Assembly: GCA_001874305.1 (NCBI GenBank)
Contig: MPCU01000006.1
Coordinates: 186,001 to 250,000, forward strand
DNA: 64,000 bases
Reading direction: 5' to 3'
Source of the DNA: Bacteriovorax sp. MedPE-SWde
GTDB taxonomy: Bacteria; Bdellovibrionota; Bacteriovoracia; Bacteriovoracales; Bacteriovoracaceae
A program made the translations under genes and the position numbers. Under the pieces are notes generated by a model. That model saw only the letters and a program-made list of their open reading frames with translations. It was not told the origin of the DNA and made no database searches. Each line of letters opens with the position of its first letter. Position 1 is the stretch's first letter. Positions 35,059 through 43,680 of this stretch are shown here, one piece after another.

Positions 35059-36431
35059 TGAAGAACTTAATAAAGAAATTTAATTCTAATGAAAGTGGTA
35101 TGGCCATTATAATGGTTACAACTGCTGTTGCCGTACTAACTCTCGTTCTCGTTGAGTTTACCTTTGAAACAAAACTAAATAAGATAAGAGTTGAGAACCA
35201 AGTTGATAGGTTTCAAGCGAAACTTAATGCAGAAGCAGGACTGAGATTCGCCTTGGCAAAGTTAAAAATTTATAAAGAGGCATGGAATACTCTTGAAGAT
35301 AATGAATCTCTTAAAAAAACGGTATCTCCTAGTGATGCTGAGAAAGTTGTCATTCAGCCATTTATGTACCCTATTCCTATTCCGGCCAGTGCAAGTGCTC
35401 AGCAAAAGAGTGCATTGGCAGAGTTTGAAAAAGATAACCTATTAAAAGGTGAACTCATCGTAACAATGAGCCCTGTAACCGGATTTTTAAATCCAAATTC
35501 TTTAAGAGTTATTAAGGAAAAAACCCAAGGAAATAACGAAGACGATAACTCGCAAAGTGATGATGACGGAGAAACAGCTTTAAAGGGTTATCAATTCATG
35601 GAGAAAACTTTTATTGATACAATCGATGAGATAGTAAAAGATAAAATTACTAACGATGAAGACTTTGCCATTAAATATTCTAATATAAATGTTGAATTAC
35701 TTGTTAAAGAGCTTAAATACTATGTGAATAATCCCAAAGATTATGATGAGCCAGAAAAAGCAGATATAGATAAAATATACTCTCAAGCAGATAAGACTCC
35801 AAAACATGCTGCATTTGAATCAATTGATGAACTTTATATGCTAGAAGGCTGGGATGACACTTTAGTAAATCTCATTAAAGATAGATTAAGTGTTCATCAG
35901 GTTTCTGTTATTAATATAAACGAAATTACTGAGAATCAATTAAAAGTACTCTTTCCTTCTATGACTCCATTCCAACTTGAAACATTTTTTAAGTATAGAG
36001 ATGGTGATCAAGAGTTAAATACAGACCCAAAAGAATTCAAAGATATTGAAGACTTTAAGAAGTATCTTACTGACCAAATCGGCGCCATTGATACTTCAGA
36101 TTTTGACAAGAGAATCGCAGAGTTCCAAAAATCAAGTATATCTCTAGGTGTAGCTGCAAAATTATTTAAAGTTATATCTAAGGGTAAGTTTGGAAGAACA
36201 GGGTATCAACTAACCGCCTTTGTAGATTTACCAGTAAAGCCGACACCTGAAAAAGAAGATAAGAACAATACAACCAACACAAATACTGATAAGAATACTA
36301 CCGAAAATACTGATCAAACCAATTCAGATAATACAAATAATAATGACGACAACAACTCGGATGAAGATAAGAAGAACGAAATAAAAACTTACCTCCTATC
36401 CCCAAGAATTGTAGAAATAAGAAGTTTCTGA
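35058..36431 (+). CDS. gspK: Minor pseudopilin GspK
   Basis: The 457-residue protein is the largest pseudopilin and caps the pseudopilus tip. The prepilin cleavage site is SG/MAIIMV near residue 14; it lacks Glu5, as expected for GspK. The alpha-helical insert domain includes a helix-hairpin-helix-like segment (HQVSVININEITENQLKVLF, about residue 276). A long Asn/Thr/Asp linker (about residues 395-445) precedes a short conserved end. This linker is low complexity and probably disordered. Confidence 0.88.
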   Translation: MKNLIKKFNSNESGMAIIMVTTAVAVLTLVLVEFTFETKLNKIRVENQVDRFQAKLNAEAGLRFALAKLKIYKEAWNTLEDNESLKKTVSPSDAEKVVIQPFMYPIPIPASASAQQKSALAEFEKDNLLKGELIVTMSPVTGFLNPNSLRVIKEKTQGNNEDDNSQSDDDGETALKGYQFMEKTFIDTIDEIVKDKITNDEDFAIKYSNINVELLVKELKYYVNNPKDYDEPEKADIDKIYSQADKTPKHAAFESIDELYMLEGWDDTLVNLIKDRLSVHQVSVININEITENQLKVLFPSMTPFQLETFFKYRDGDQELNTDPKEFKDIEDFKKYLTDQIGAIDTSDFDKRIAEFQKSSISLGVAAKLFKVISKGKFGRTGYQLTAFVDLPVKPTPEKEDKNNTTNTNTDKNTTENTDQTNSDNTNNNDDNNSDEDKKNEIKTYLLSPRIVEIRSF

Positions 36432-36503
36432 CTATCTTAATCAGGAAATATATACCGAAGAAAAAGTTTACGCAAAGACACACTTATTTGGTAGAATTTT
36501 ACT

Positions 36504-38081
36504 ATGAGCACATTAATCATAGATTGCGGAAGCTATAGCGTAAAATTCCTTGAAGGAAAATTTCAAAAGAAGAACTTTCAAATTGACGGTATTGATGAAG
36601 TACTCATTGATGACGTTAGAGATGAAAATGATCTAGAAATAACTCTTGAAGAATATCAACAGAAAATTATTCGTCAATATATAGAACAAACTGGATTCAC
36701 TGGAAAAGTAATATCCCAACTTCCGAATGATTTCCTAACTTCAAGGTATCTCGACTTACCAGTAAATAATAAGAAGAAAGCAGATATGATGATCCCTTTT
36801 CAATTAGATGAAGAGCTTCCATTCTCTACTGCAGAATCACACTTTATTTCAAATTATCATAAAACAAGTAATGGCCAATTCTCAGCAATTGTACAAATTA
36901 CTGAAGACCAGGTTTTTAACTCATATCATAGCTTCTTACAAACCAACCATACCCTACCGTCAATTTTAACTTCAGAACTTGGAGTCTATCAAAGTTTTGT
37001 TAGCGATAGAAAGTTTGGTGGTCATATTTGTATTCTAGATATAGGTCATAAAACGACGAAGGCATACTTTGCTTACAATGATAAAATTGTTTCAAATCAT
37101 ACATCATCAGTTGCAGGACAAACGATTGATGAGATTATCTCACAAACTTATGAGATTACTTCAGAAGAAGCACGAATCTATAAGCATGAAAACGCATTTA
37201 TTCTGACAGAGGGACAAATTGATCAAGTCTCACCTGATCAAAAAGAGTTCGCTATCCTAATGAGACAGAGCTTCTCACCTCTTGTTCAGCAAGTTCAAAG
37301 ATGGCTTCTTGGATATAGAATTAAAACAGGCTTTAGCATTGAAAAAATATATATAACAGGTGGAACTTCTGGAATTAATAATATTGAGAACTTTCTAACA
37401 GAAAAACTCGAAGCACCAGTAGAGCACCTCAAAATACTATCTTTGGATTCTCAGCTCGAAGAACAGGAAGGGCCATCTAAGACCCTGCCTTACCTTATGG
37501 CGCAATCTCAAAAGTTTAAAACACCACCTTTAAGTTTTCTTACTAAGTCATATGCCTCAGGTTTAAGTAATGGCATAAAAATGGAGAACACTTCATTTAC
37601 ACTATATAGAGAAGCCATTATCGCGGCGTTAATCATACTTGGACTTTCAATTGAAACTTTTGTTTTCATAAATAAAGATATCACTAAGCACAACAGATCA
37701 ATTACAAAGTTGTTAAAATCTAGAGAGCTAAAACTCTCTAACAAACAGATTAAGTCATATAGAAGAAAACCTAAAAAAGTAAGTAAGAATCTTTCTAAGA
37801 AAGAGAGAGTTATTAATTCTGATATCAAAATATTAGAAAAAAGAAGTGATGATAATGCACTAAGACCCCTGGCATTTCTAAGCAAGAAGATAAAAAAGAA
37901 CGAAAGAATATCTCTTATTAGTTATAAGGGTGATACCTTAAATTCTAAGGCCGTATTCTTAGGCGACTCGAAAAGAGATATTACTCAACTTAAGGATCTC
38001 GTTAAAACAATGGGTCTAGACGGGTTATCGTTTAAAAGTATAGATGAAAAGAAACTAGAAGTAAGTTTTTCAGGATTTTAA
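36504..38081 (+). CDS. gspL: Type II secretion protein GspL (PilM-like)
   Basis: GspL recruits GspE to the membrane. The 525-residue protein begins with an actin-like PilM-type domain (LIIDCGSYSVKFLEG at the N-terminus, CILDIGHKTTKAYF near residue 177 and a TGGTSGINNIENF phosphate segment near residue 288), followed by one transmembrane helix (about residues 372-392) and a periplasmic domain. A TAGAAT box ends six bases before the ATG and there is no Shine-Dalgarno sequence, so an internal leaderless promoter is possible in the 72-base gap after gspK. Confidence 0.85.
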   Translation: MSTLIIDCGSYSVKFLEGKFQKKNFQIDGIDEVLIDDVRDENDLEITLEEYQQKIIRQYIEQTGFTGKVISQLPNDFLTSRYLDLPVNNKKKADMMIPFQLDEELPFSTAESHFISNYHKTSNGQFSAIVQITEDQVFNSYHSFLQTNHTLPSILTSELGVYQSFVSDRKFGGHICILDIGHKTTKAYFAYNDKIVSNHTSSVAGQTIDEIISQTYEITSEEARIYKHENAFILTEGQIDQVSPDQKEFAILMRQSFSPLVQQVQRWLLGYRIKTGFSIEKIYITGGTSGINNIENFLTEKLEAPVEHLKILSLDSQLEEQEGPSKTLPYLMAQSQKFKTPPLSFLTKSYASGLSNGIKMENTSFTLYREAIIAALIILGLSIETFVFINKDITKHNRSITKLLKSRELKLSNKQIKSYRRKPKKVSKNLSKKERVINSDIKILEKRSDDNALRPLAFLSKKIKKNERISLISYKGDTLNSKAVFLGDSKRDITQLKDLVKTMGLDGLSFKSIDEKKLEVSFSGF

Positions 38082-38086
38082 ATATT

Positions 38087-38713
38087 ATGGAATCAAATTC
38101 AAAAGATGGAATTTTTAAAAGTATTGATGGAGCAATCTTTCAACAAATTAAAGTAATGAGAGGATCATCTCATTTTGAAAAGATATCAGAAGGCTTAAGA
38201 TCTTTAACAGAAAAAGAACAACTTATTGTTAATCAAATTCTAAGCGCTCTTTCTCTTCTCATTCCAGTAGTTGCTATTGCCGCGATTCTTATAGTTCGAT
38301 TCAATCTAAACTCAGATTTAGAGCTCAGACAAAAAATTCAAAAACAAATTATATCAATAAAAGAAAATAGCATTAAACTGAAGTCACTTGAAAATGCTGT
38401 TGTATCAAGGTCCCCTATTAATGCCAAAAGAGACCTTGTTAACAAAATTAACACTATCTCAAGTAGAAAGAAAATAGATAAGAAAAATATTATTCTGGAT
38501 AACTTCAGTGACTCATCTCTTGGTGGAACTATCAGCAAGATTGAGGCAACTGCGAAGTTTAAAGACTTAACAACAGTTAATTTCTCAAACTTCTTACTAG
38601 AATTACAAAAGAACCTAAAGGCCAATATTAATAATATTGAAGTTTCTAAAAATCAAAAGGATCTCCTAGTAGGAAAGATCAATTTCGTTATGTTTTCAAA
38701 GGTAAATCAATGA
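38087..38713 (+). CDS. gspM: Type II secretion protein GspM
   Basis: The 208-residue bitopic membrane protein has one helix near residues 58-78 and a periplasmic ferredoxin-like domain. Sequence conservation in GspM is low; the call rests on its topology and its place between gspL and gspN. The cytoplasmic N-terminus of about 55 residues is longer than usual. It partners with GspL in the inner membrane platform. It overlaps gspN by four bases. Confidence 0.75.
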   Translation: MESNSKDGIFKSIDGAIFQQIKVMRGSSHFEKISEGLRSLTEKEQLIVNQILSALSLLIPVVAIAAILIVRFNLNSDLELRQKIQKQIISIKENSIKLKSLENAVVSRSPINAKRDLVNKINTISSRKKIDKKNIILDNFSDSSLGGTISKIEATAKFKDLTTVNFSNFLLELQKNLKANINNIEVSKNQKDLLVGKINFVMFSKVNQ

Positions 38714-39642
38714 GCACTCTTGGAAATCAGAATCAAGAAGTTGAAAGTAGTATATATAGCGTAAACAAAGGATTAATTCTTTCTCTAATATTCCTCTCGT
38801 TTGCTTCATTCTCAATAGGCTTCCTTTTTAACTTCTCTTTTGAGGATAAAATAATAGGGTTCATTGAAAAGAATGTGAAATACAATAGAAAGTGCCCTAC
38901 CAGTTATAGAAAACTATCTTTAGACTACATTTTCCCTAAAATTAAAATGTTTGACGTTAATCTTAATTCAAGATGTATAGGAACATCAAAAAACTTAAAG
39001 ATTAAACGTCTAGAGAGCTCACTTGGTTTCCCAAGTATCTCACCTCTAGGACTTGGTCTGAACACGACAGTTCAAGACAAGTTCTCTAAGATAGATATTT
39101 CATCTGCACATTCTCCTTCAGTTAATCACTTTAATATAGAGAGTAAGGATTTAGACGCCAAGTCTCTTGCTCCTCTACTGAAGAATTTTGACCTATCTGG
39201 TAACTTCACACTCAATTCAAATATTGCAATGACACGTAAGAATCTTTCAGATTTAAAGTTAAAAATAGAGTCTACAAACTTTGAAATACCGGCTCAGAAT
39301 GTTTCAGGGTTTGACGTACCAAAACTTAAACTTGGCTCGCTTCTTGTGAAAGCAAAAATGAAAGGCAAGAAAAAGCTAATAATAGAAGAAGTTATAGTTG
39401 GACAAGAGTTATCACCAATTAGAGCAAGTATTTCTGGTACTATAGATATGGATAAATATAACTTCTCAAGGTCAAAACTAAGTCTGCTAGCAACAGTAAA
39501 GTTCTCAAGTGCATTCATTGAGTCATTCCCTATTCTAAACCTACTACTAGATCCTACAAAGCAGGACCCACAAGGCTTTTATAAAATTAGGCTAAAAGGT
39601 ACTGTTTCCAATCCAGGTAAACCACAGATATTAAACCCATAA
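38710..39642 (+). CDS. gspN: Type II secretion protein GspN
   Basis: The 310-residue protein has one N-terminal transmembrane helix (about residues 22-42) and a beta-rich periplasmic part related to the AsmA-like GspN family of delta-type proteobacteria. A cysteine pair near residues 57 and 92 could form a disulfide. GspN is accessory and its function is poorly defined. It is the last gene of the operon; no GspO prepilin peptidase follows, so that enzyme must be encoded elsewhere. Confidence 0.8.
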   Translation: MSTLGNQNQEVESSIYSVNKGLILSLIFLSFASFSIGFLFNFSFEDKIIGFIEKNVKYNRKCPTSYRKLSLDYIFPKIKMFDVNLNSRCIGTSKNLKIKRLESSLGFPSISPLGLGLNTTVQDKFSKIDISSAHSPSVNHFNIESKDLDAKSLAPLLKNFDLSGNFTLNSNIAMTRKNLSDLKLKIESTNFEIPAQNVSGFDVPKLKLGSLLVKAKMKGKKKLIIEEVIVGQELSPIRASISGTIDMDKYNFSRSKLSLLATVKFSSAFIESFPILNLLLDPTKQDPQGFYKIRLKGTVSNPGKPQILNP

Positions 39643-39646
39643 GAAA

Positions 39647-39675
39647 TTGACAATTTAGTCCCATTAAAGCATTAA
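39647..39675 (+). promoter_or_regulatory. Polyprenyl synthase promoter, leaderless type
   Basis: A consensus TTGACA (39647-39652), a 17-base spacer and CATTAA (or ATTAAT one base later) precede the ATG at 39682 by six bases. No Shine-Dalgarno sequence is seen. Confidence 0.55.
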
Positions 39676-39681
39676 TTTCTT

Positions 39682-40623
39682 ATGGAAATTAAAACTATAA
39701 TTGAAGAACTATCTGATAACCTCAAGCGTCATATTTCAACAGAAGTATACGATGACTTTTTTTCAGATGCCTACAATTACTCACTATTTCCCGCAGGTAA
39801 ATTATTTCGACCTTTACTCGTATGGTCTATTGCACAAGATTTTTCAAAAGACGCTAATTTCTCTGAAGATCATGCAAGGCTGGCCTCATTTGTTGAGTCA
39901 CATCACACTTATACTCTTATACATGACGATATGCCATGCATGGACGATGATGATATGCGAAGAGGAAGATTATCAACCCATAAGAAATTTGGTCAGTGGC
40001 AAGCTCTCCTTGCCGGAGACGGCCTCTTAAATGCTAGCTACTCCATACTATCAAAACTAGAGTCAAATAACTTTAAACATGTTTTAAATTACTCTACTTG
40101 GGCACTAGGTCCAAAGGGTCTCATACTAGGCCAAGCACTTGATCTATCAGGTAAGATGACTGAATCATTCACAGATTTAGTTCTTACTCACAAGTTAAAA
40201 ACGGCAAGACTCATTCAGACGTCTCTTGTTTGTTCTTTCTTACTTATTGACGAAGAATCGATCAAGATTAAAAGTGATTTAAAAACGTTAAAAGAGCTAC
40301 ACAAACTTGGTGAACACATGGGTGTTGCATTTCAACTACTTGATGATCTTTGCGAGTTAGTTGATGAGCAATTAAGTGAACATGAGCAAGAAGTTAATCC
40401 ATGGCCACGATTTACACAAGAATGTTTAAACACACTTAGCTTTGCGCTTAATTATATTGAAAATTATTTTAATGAAAAAGAAACAGCGAACCTTCGCTTT
40501 ATCTACGGACTTTATTTGAAAAAAATAAAGACCCTGATAGCAGGGTCTGAATTAAATATTGAAAATCATATCAAATCAGACTTAGGCCCAATTTTGAGCA
40601 CTTTGGACAGTCTCAGTAGCTAA
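39682..40623 (+). CDS. ispA: Polyprenyl (farnesyl/geranyl) diphosphate synthase
   Basis: This 313-residue enzyme adds isopentenyl units to allylic diphosphates. The first Asp-rich motif is clear (HDDMPCMDDDDMRRGR, about residues 92-107), with the FARM-side AGKLFRPLL near residue 33 and the LAGDGLL block. The second motif, usually DDxxD, is DDLCE here (FQLLDDLCELVDE), which keeps only part of the magnesium ligands. The size and motif spacing fit IspA. The 3' end overlaps the convergent merR gene by 42 bases and contains that strand's terminator. Confidence 0.85.
   Translation: MEIKTIIEELSDNLKRHISTEVYDDFFSDAYNYSLFPAGKLFRPLLVWSIAQDFSKDANFSEDHARLASFVESHHTYTLIHDDMPCMDDDDMRRGRLSTHKKFGQWQALLAGDGLLNASYSILSKLESNNFKHVLNYSTWALGPKGLILGQALDLSGKMTESFTDLVLTHKLKTARLIQTSLVCSFLLIDEESIKIKSDLKTLKELHKLGEHMGVAFQLLDDLCELVDEQLSEHEQEVNPWPRFTQECLNTLSFALNYIENYFNEKETANLRFIYGLYLKKIKTLIAGSELNIENHIKSDLGPILSTLDSLSS
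40518..40548 (-). terminator. Terminator of ihfA-merR, embedded in ispA
   Basis: AGACCCTG (40529-40536) and CAGGGTCT (40541-40548) form a perfect eight-base stem with a four-base loop. On the minus strand the stem is followed by a T-rich run (opposite 40518-40528). It lies about 34 bases after the merR stop and inside the ispA coding region. Confidence 0.8.
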
Positions 40624-41034
40624 GATAATATCTTTTAATAATATCTTTGCTTCCGATAGCTTTTCCATCTCTGAGCGATCTAATGAATTACTTACTTGTT
40701 CCATGGAAGCTTCAATAGACTTTTCCGTCTCTGAAGTTTTCTGCGAAGAATCTAAATCTAGATCCAAATCAGAATCCTTTGCATAAAACTTATCTAACTC
40801 AAAGCGTGCTTGTTCAATTGTCATTTTCTTTTCAAAGAGAAAATCTTTAATCAAGATAACGGCATCTATATCACTGTGCTCAAATAGTTTTTGACCAGTG
40901 GAAGATAAAATTGGACTTACCTGTTCAAACTCACTTTCCCAAAAGCGAAGAACATATGGCTTAACACCAGTAAGTGTACAAACTTCGTCTAATTTAAATA
41001 ATGATTTATTTGGAATTCTAATTTCATTCTGCAT
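40582..41034 (-). CDS. MerR-family transcriptional regulator
   Basis: The 150-residue protein has an N-terminal MerR winged helix (about residues 12-80: FKLDEVCTLTGVKPYVLRFWE, then LFEHSDIDAVILIKDFLFEKKMTIEQAR). The C-terminal half is acidic and Ser-rich with no metal-binding cysteines. A MerR-type gene directly after ihfA is a common arrangement in proteobacteria. It starts three bases after the ihfA stop. Confidence 0.88.
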   Translation of the reverse strand: MQNEIRIPNKSLFKLDEVCTLTGVKPYVLRFWESEFEQVSPILSSTGQKLFEHSDIDAVILIKDFLFEKKMTIEQARFELDKFYAKDSDLDLDLDSSQKTSETEKSIEASMEQVSNSLDRSEMEKLSEAKILLKDIILATETVQSAQNWA

Positions 41035-41037
41035 TTA

Positions 41038-41445
41038 TTAATCTTCCATATTATCTAGACTTTCATCAACGTTGTTTAGGAAAGAACTTAACGCCTTAGG
41101 TACTCCGTCCTTCACTGCTAGTGAAGTATCTTCTTTACCTTTGTCATCAATTCTGTGTCCAAAACGTTGAGTAACATCTTCTTTTAAAACTTGTGATGGC
41201 TTAAAAGTTAAAACTCTTCTTGCAGAGATTTCCATAGCTTCACCAGTTTGTGGATTTCTACCAACTCTAGTTGCTTTGTCTCTGATTGAAAAGTTACCAA
41301 ACCCAGAGATTTTAACTTTCTCTCCACGGGCCAAAGTGTCTTTAATCACCTTAAATACTAGGTCTACAAGGTCTGCCGCTTCTTTTTTAGAAAAGCCAGC
41401 TTCTTTATAAACTCTCTCTACAATATCAGCTTTGGTTAAGCTCAT
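41038..41445 (-). CDS. ihfA: Integration host factor alpha subunit
   Basis: The DNA-bending protein is recognisable from TKADIVERVYKEAGFSKKEA, GEKVKISGFGNFSI, and the DNA-intercalating arm with Pro in GRNPQTGEAMEISARRVLTFKPS. The core is about 95 residues; the 135-residue product has an additional C-terminal segment (about residues 96-135) that is charged and ends acidic. The arm sequence favours the alpha subunit over HU. GGAGG precedes the ATG, and a promoter at 41480-41507 lies in the spacer. Confidence 0.9.
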   Translation of the reverse strand: MSLTKADIVERVYKEAGFSKKEAADLVDLVFKVIKDTLARGEKVKISGFGNFSIRDKATRVGRNPQTGEAMEISARRVLTFKPSQVLKEDVTQRFGHRIDDKGKEDTSLAVKDGVPKALSSFLNNVDESLDNMED

Positions 41446-41479
41446 TATTTTCCTCCATGAATCTAATAAGAACCTTTTT

Positions 41480-41507
41480 ATATTAATAGGTTAGCAGGAA
41501 AGCTCAA
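41480..41507 (-). promoter_or_regulatory. ihfA promoter
   Basis: On the minus strand TTGAGC (opposite 41502-41507), 16 bases and TAATAT (opposite 41480-41485) give a start near 41473 and a leader of about 28 bases with a normal GGAGG. Confidence 0.5.
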
Positions 41508-41514
41508 GCTTTAC

Positions 41515-41536
41515 AAAAATTATTTTCTAGGAAAAT
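41515..41536 (-). terminator. Weak AT-rich terminator after the receiver gene
   Basis: ATTTTC (41522-41527) and GAAAAT (41531-41536) form a short stem around three bases, followed on the minus strand by AATTTTT. It lies just after the single receiver gene and before the ihfA promoter. Confidence 0.35.
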
Positions 41537-41540
41537 ATTT

Positions 41541-41927
41541 TTATTTTTGAGCAATTTCCTCAACTTTAGTCTTAATCTCATCAAAGTCAAAAGGCTTTAC
41601 GAAGAAACCCTTCGCGCCTTTGTCAGTCGCCTTGTCGATATAATCCTTAGAGCCATAAGCACTAATCATAAAGACAGGTATTGCAGGATATTTCTCTTTC
41701 ATTATGTCGAGAAACTCAAATCCATTCATTTCTGGCATATTTATATCAGATAATATCAGTTGTACGCTTTCACCTGAATCTAAAATATCTAAACATTTTG
41801 ATGCTAAACTAACATATGATATTTTCATTTCCTGAGAAGATATCTCTGCATCAAAGAAGGCCTTAAATAACATTTCGATTGCCTGCTCATCATCTACAAC
41901 AACGATATGAAATTGTTTATCTGACAT
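41541..41927 (-). CDS. Single-domain response regulator (CheY-like)
   Basis: The 128-residue protein is a receiver only: acidic pair in VVVDDEQA, phosphoacceptor Asp in LILSDINMPEMNG, Ser in MISAYGS and Lys in FVKPFDF. It has no output domain, so it probably passes on the signal of the kinase directly upstream (nine-base gap) by protein contact. GGGGA precedes the ATG. Confidence 0.9.
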   Translation of the reverse strand: MSDKQFHIVVVDDEQAIEMLFKAFFDAEISSQEMKISYVSLASKCLDILDSGESVQLILSDINMPEMNGFEFLDIMKEKYPAIPVFMISAYGSKDYIDKATDKGAKGFFVKPFDFDEIKTKVEEIAQK

Positions 41928-41936
41928 AATTATCCC

Positions 41937-43601
41937 CTACGCACTAACTGGCACAATAACTGTAAATTCTGTAAATTCACCTTCTTTACTATCGACAGAG
42001 ATTTCTCCGCCATGACCATTTGAAATTATATCATGACACATAGACATTCCAAGGCCTGTACCTTCACCCGTAGGCTTAGTTGTAAAGAAAGGGTTAAAAA
42101 TTTTATCCCTAACTTCTTTAGAGATACCTGTTCCATTATCCCTAACTTTTAGATGTATTTTATTATGCCTGTAGGCAACTTTTATTGTCAAACGAGGGTT
42201 ATATTCCACATCATTCATCTCTCGCTTCTTTTCTATCGCATAGAGAGAATTATTAAATAAGTTTAAAAGTACGCGTTCAAAATCTTGCTTCACCACTTGA
42301 ACTAGAGGTAATGTTGGGTCATATTGCTTATCAATTGTAACGCTTCCCATTTCTCCCTTCGATTTAAATCCATGCATGGCCAGCTTTAAATAATCCTCAA
42401 CTAGTATTTTTAAATTAACAACTTCTTTCTCTCCAGAAGTACCCCGTGCATGGCTAAGCATACTTTTAACAATACTGGTCGCTCTGTGACCATTTTGATA
42501 AATCATATCAAGAGATGAGTTTATTATTTTAATCTGTCGGGCGGCATCCTCATCTTCAGAAAGTTCTTCACTAAATTTATCGCAAATTTTTTCGAAAGAT
42601 CTCTTCGATAGAGTCGCACCATTTATAACAAAATTAAGTGGATTATTAATCTCGTGCGCTATACCTGCAACAACTTCACCTAGAGATGCCAGTTTTTCCT
42701 GCTGAATAAGAATCTGCTGCATTCTCTCATTAGCTTTAAGAGTGTCATGAAGAGTCGAGTTCTTCTCTCTCAAGTCCTCTGACTTTAGAACAAGCTCATC
42801 TGTTCTTTCTTTAACAATTTTCTCTAGGTTTCTATTTAAGCTTTGGATATCATCATAAAAGTTACCAAGAGACATATTCATATAATTGAAGTCTTTAGCA
42901 AGTAATTCAAACTCTGTAGATGACTTTAAATTGATTTCTGCAGAGAAGTCTTTCTCCTTGGCCACATCTTTAACTTTCTTAGATAATACCTGTAGTGGAG
43001 CAACAACAATACGAGATATAAGTAAGTAGAAAAGTGGAACTAGAACAACAACAATAAGAGCTAAGAGATAAACAACTTTTCGAACAATATTGCCAATGTA
43101 TGAATCTATCACCTGCTTCTTTGTTCCAACATGTATTCGTCCAACAAATTGCCCTTTTTGGATTATTGGAACAAGTGCTTCATAGAACTGATCTTTTTCA
43201 TAATATTCATAATCAATTTCAAATTGAATATTGTCTTTTAGTTTTGAATAAAAAGTAACCTTATTAGAATTTATATTCTTATTAGGGTCAAACTTATAAA
43301 GAACGACACCTGTGTTAGACGTAAGGTAGATATATTCAATTTCCTCATTCTCTAGAGAAACATTTTTCAACGTACTCGTCATATCATTCAAGTCGTCTAC
43401 TAAGAAATACTTTAGCTGTCCTTTAATCAGTGAACGTACACTAATTCCCACGGCCTTCTTCTGACCAAGAAGAGAGGACTTCATATGTCCCTTAAAGTTA
43501 TTTAAGACCTGATAAGAAACAAGTAAAGAGAAGCTTATAACGACAACAAAGATCGAAAAAAATAGCTTGGCCTTAATACTTTTGAAGAAATTAAAAGACA
43601 T
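41937..43601 (-). CDS. Membrane sensor histidine kinase with HAMP domain
   Basis: The 554-residue kinase has transmembrane helices near residues 10-30 and 175-197 that enclose a sensor domain of about 140 residues, which could be Cache-like. A HAMP domain follows (about 198-250), then a coiled coil (about 255-305), HisKA (GEVVAGIAHEINNPLNF) and an ATPase domain with N box (LLNLFNNSLYAIE), G1 (DNGTGI) and G2 (GEGTGLGMSM). The HEINNPL box is typical of NtrB-like orphan kinases. TATACT ends eight bases before the ATG. Confidence 0.9.
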   Translation of the reverse strand: MSFNFFKSIKAKLFFSIFVVVISFSLLVSYQVLNNFKGHMKSSLLGQKKAVGISVRSLIKGQLKYFLVDDLNDMTSTLKNVSLENEEIEYIYLTSNTGVVLYKFDPNKNINSNKVTFYSKLKDNIQFEIDYEYYEKDQFYEALVPIIQKGQFVGRIHVGTKKQVIDSYIGNIVRKVVYLLALIVVVLVPLFYLLISRIVVAPLQVLSKKVKDVAKEKDFSAEINLKSSTEFELLAKDFNYMNMSLGNFYDDIQSLNRNLEKIVKERTDELVLKSEDLREKNSTLHDTLKANERMQQILIQQEKLASLGEVVAGIAHEINNPLNFVINGATLSKRSFEKICDKFSEELSEDEDAARQIKIINSSLDMIYQNGHRATSIVKSMLSHARGTSGEKEVVNLKILVEDYLKLAMHGFKSKGEMGSVTIDKQYDPTLPLVQVVKQDFERVLLNLFNNSLYAIEKKREMNDVEYNPRLTIKVAYRHNKIHLKVRDNGTGISKEVRDKIFNPFFTTKPTGEGTGLGMSMCHDIISNGHGGEISVDSKEGEFTEFTVIVPVSA

Positions 43602-43644
43602 GCATTAATAGTATAGAGAATAGTATTGTACGGCAAAGAAATTT

Positions 43645-43674
43645 GTTTAAAAAAAGGGCAACTAATGTTGCCCT
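43645..43674 (-). terminator. Terminator of the topoisomerase operon
   Basis: AGGGCAAC and GTTGCCCT (43655-43662 and 43667-43674) form a perfect stem with a four-base loop. On the minus strand it runs into seven T residues. It begins seven bases after the topoisomerase A-subunit stop. Confidence 0.9.
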
Positions 43675-43680
43675 CTTATC

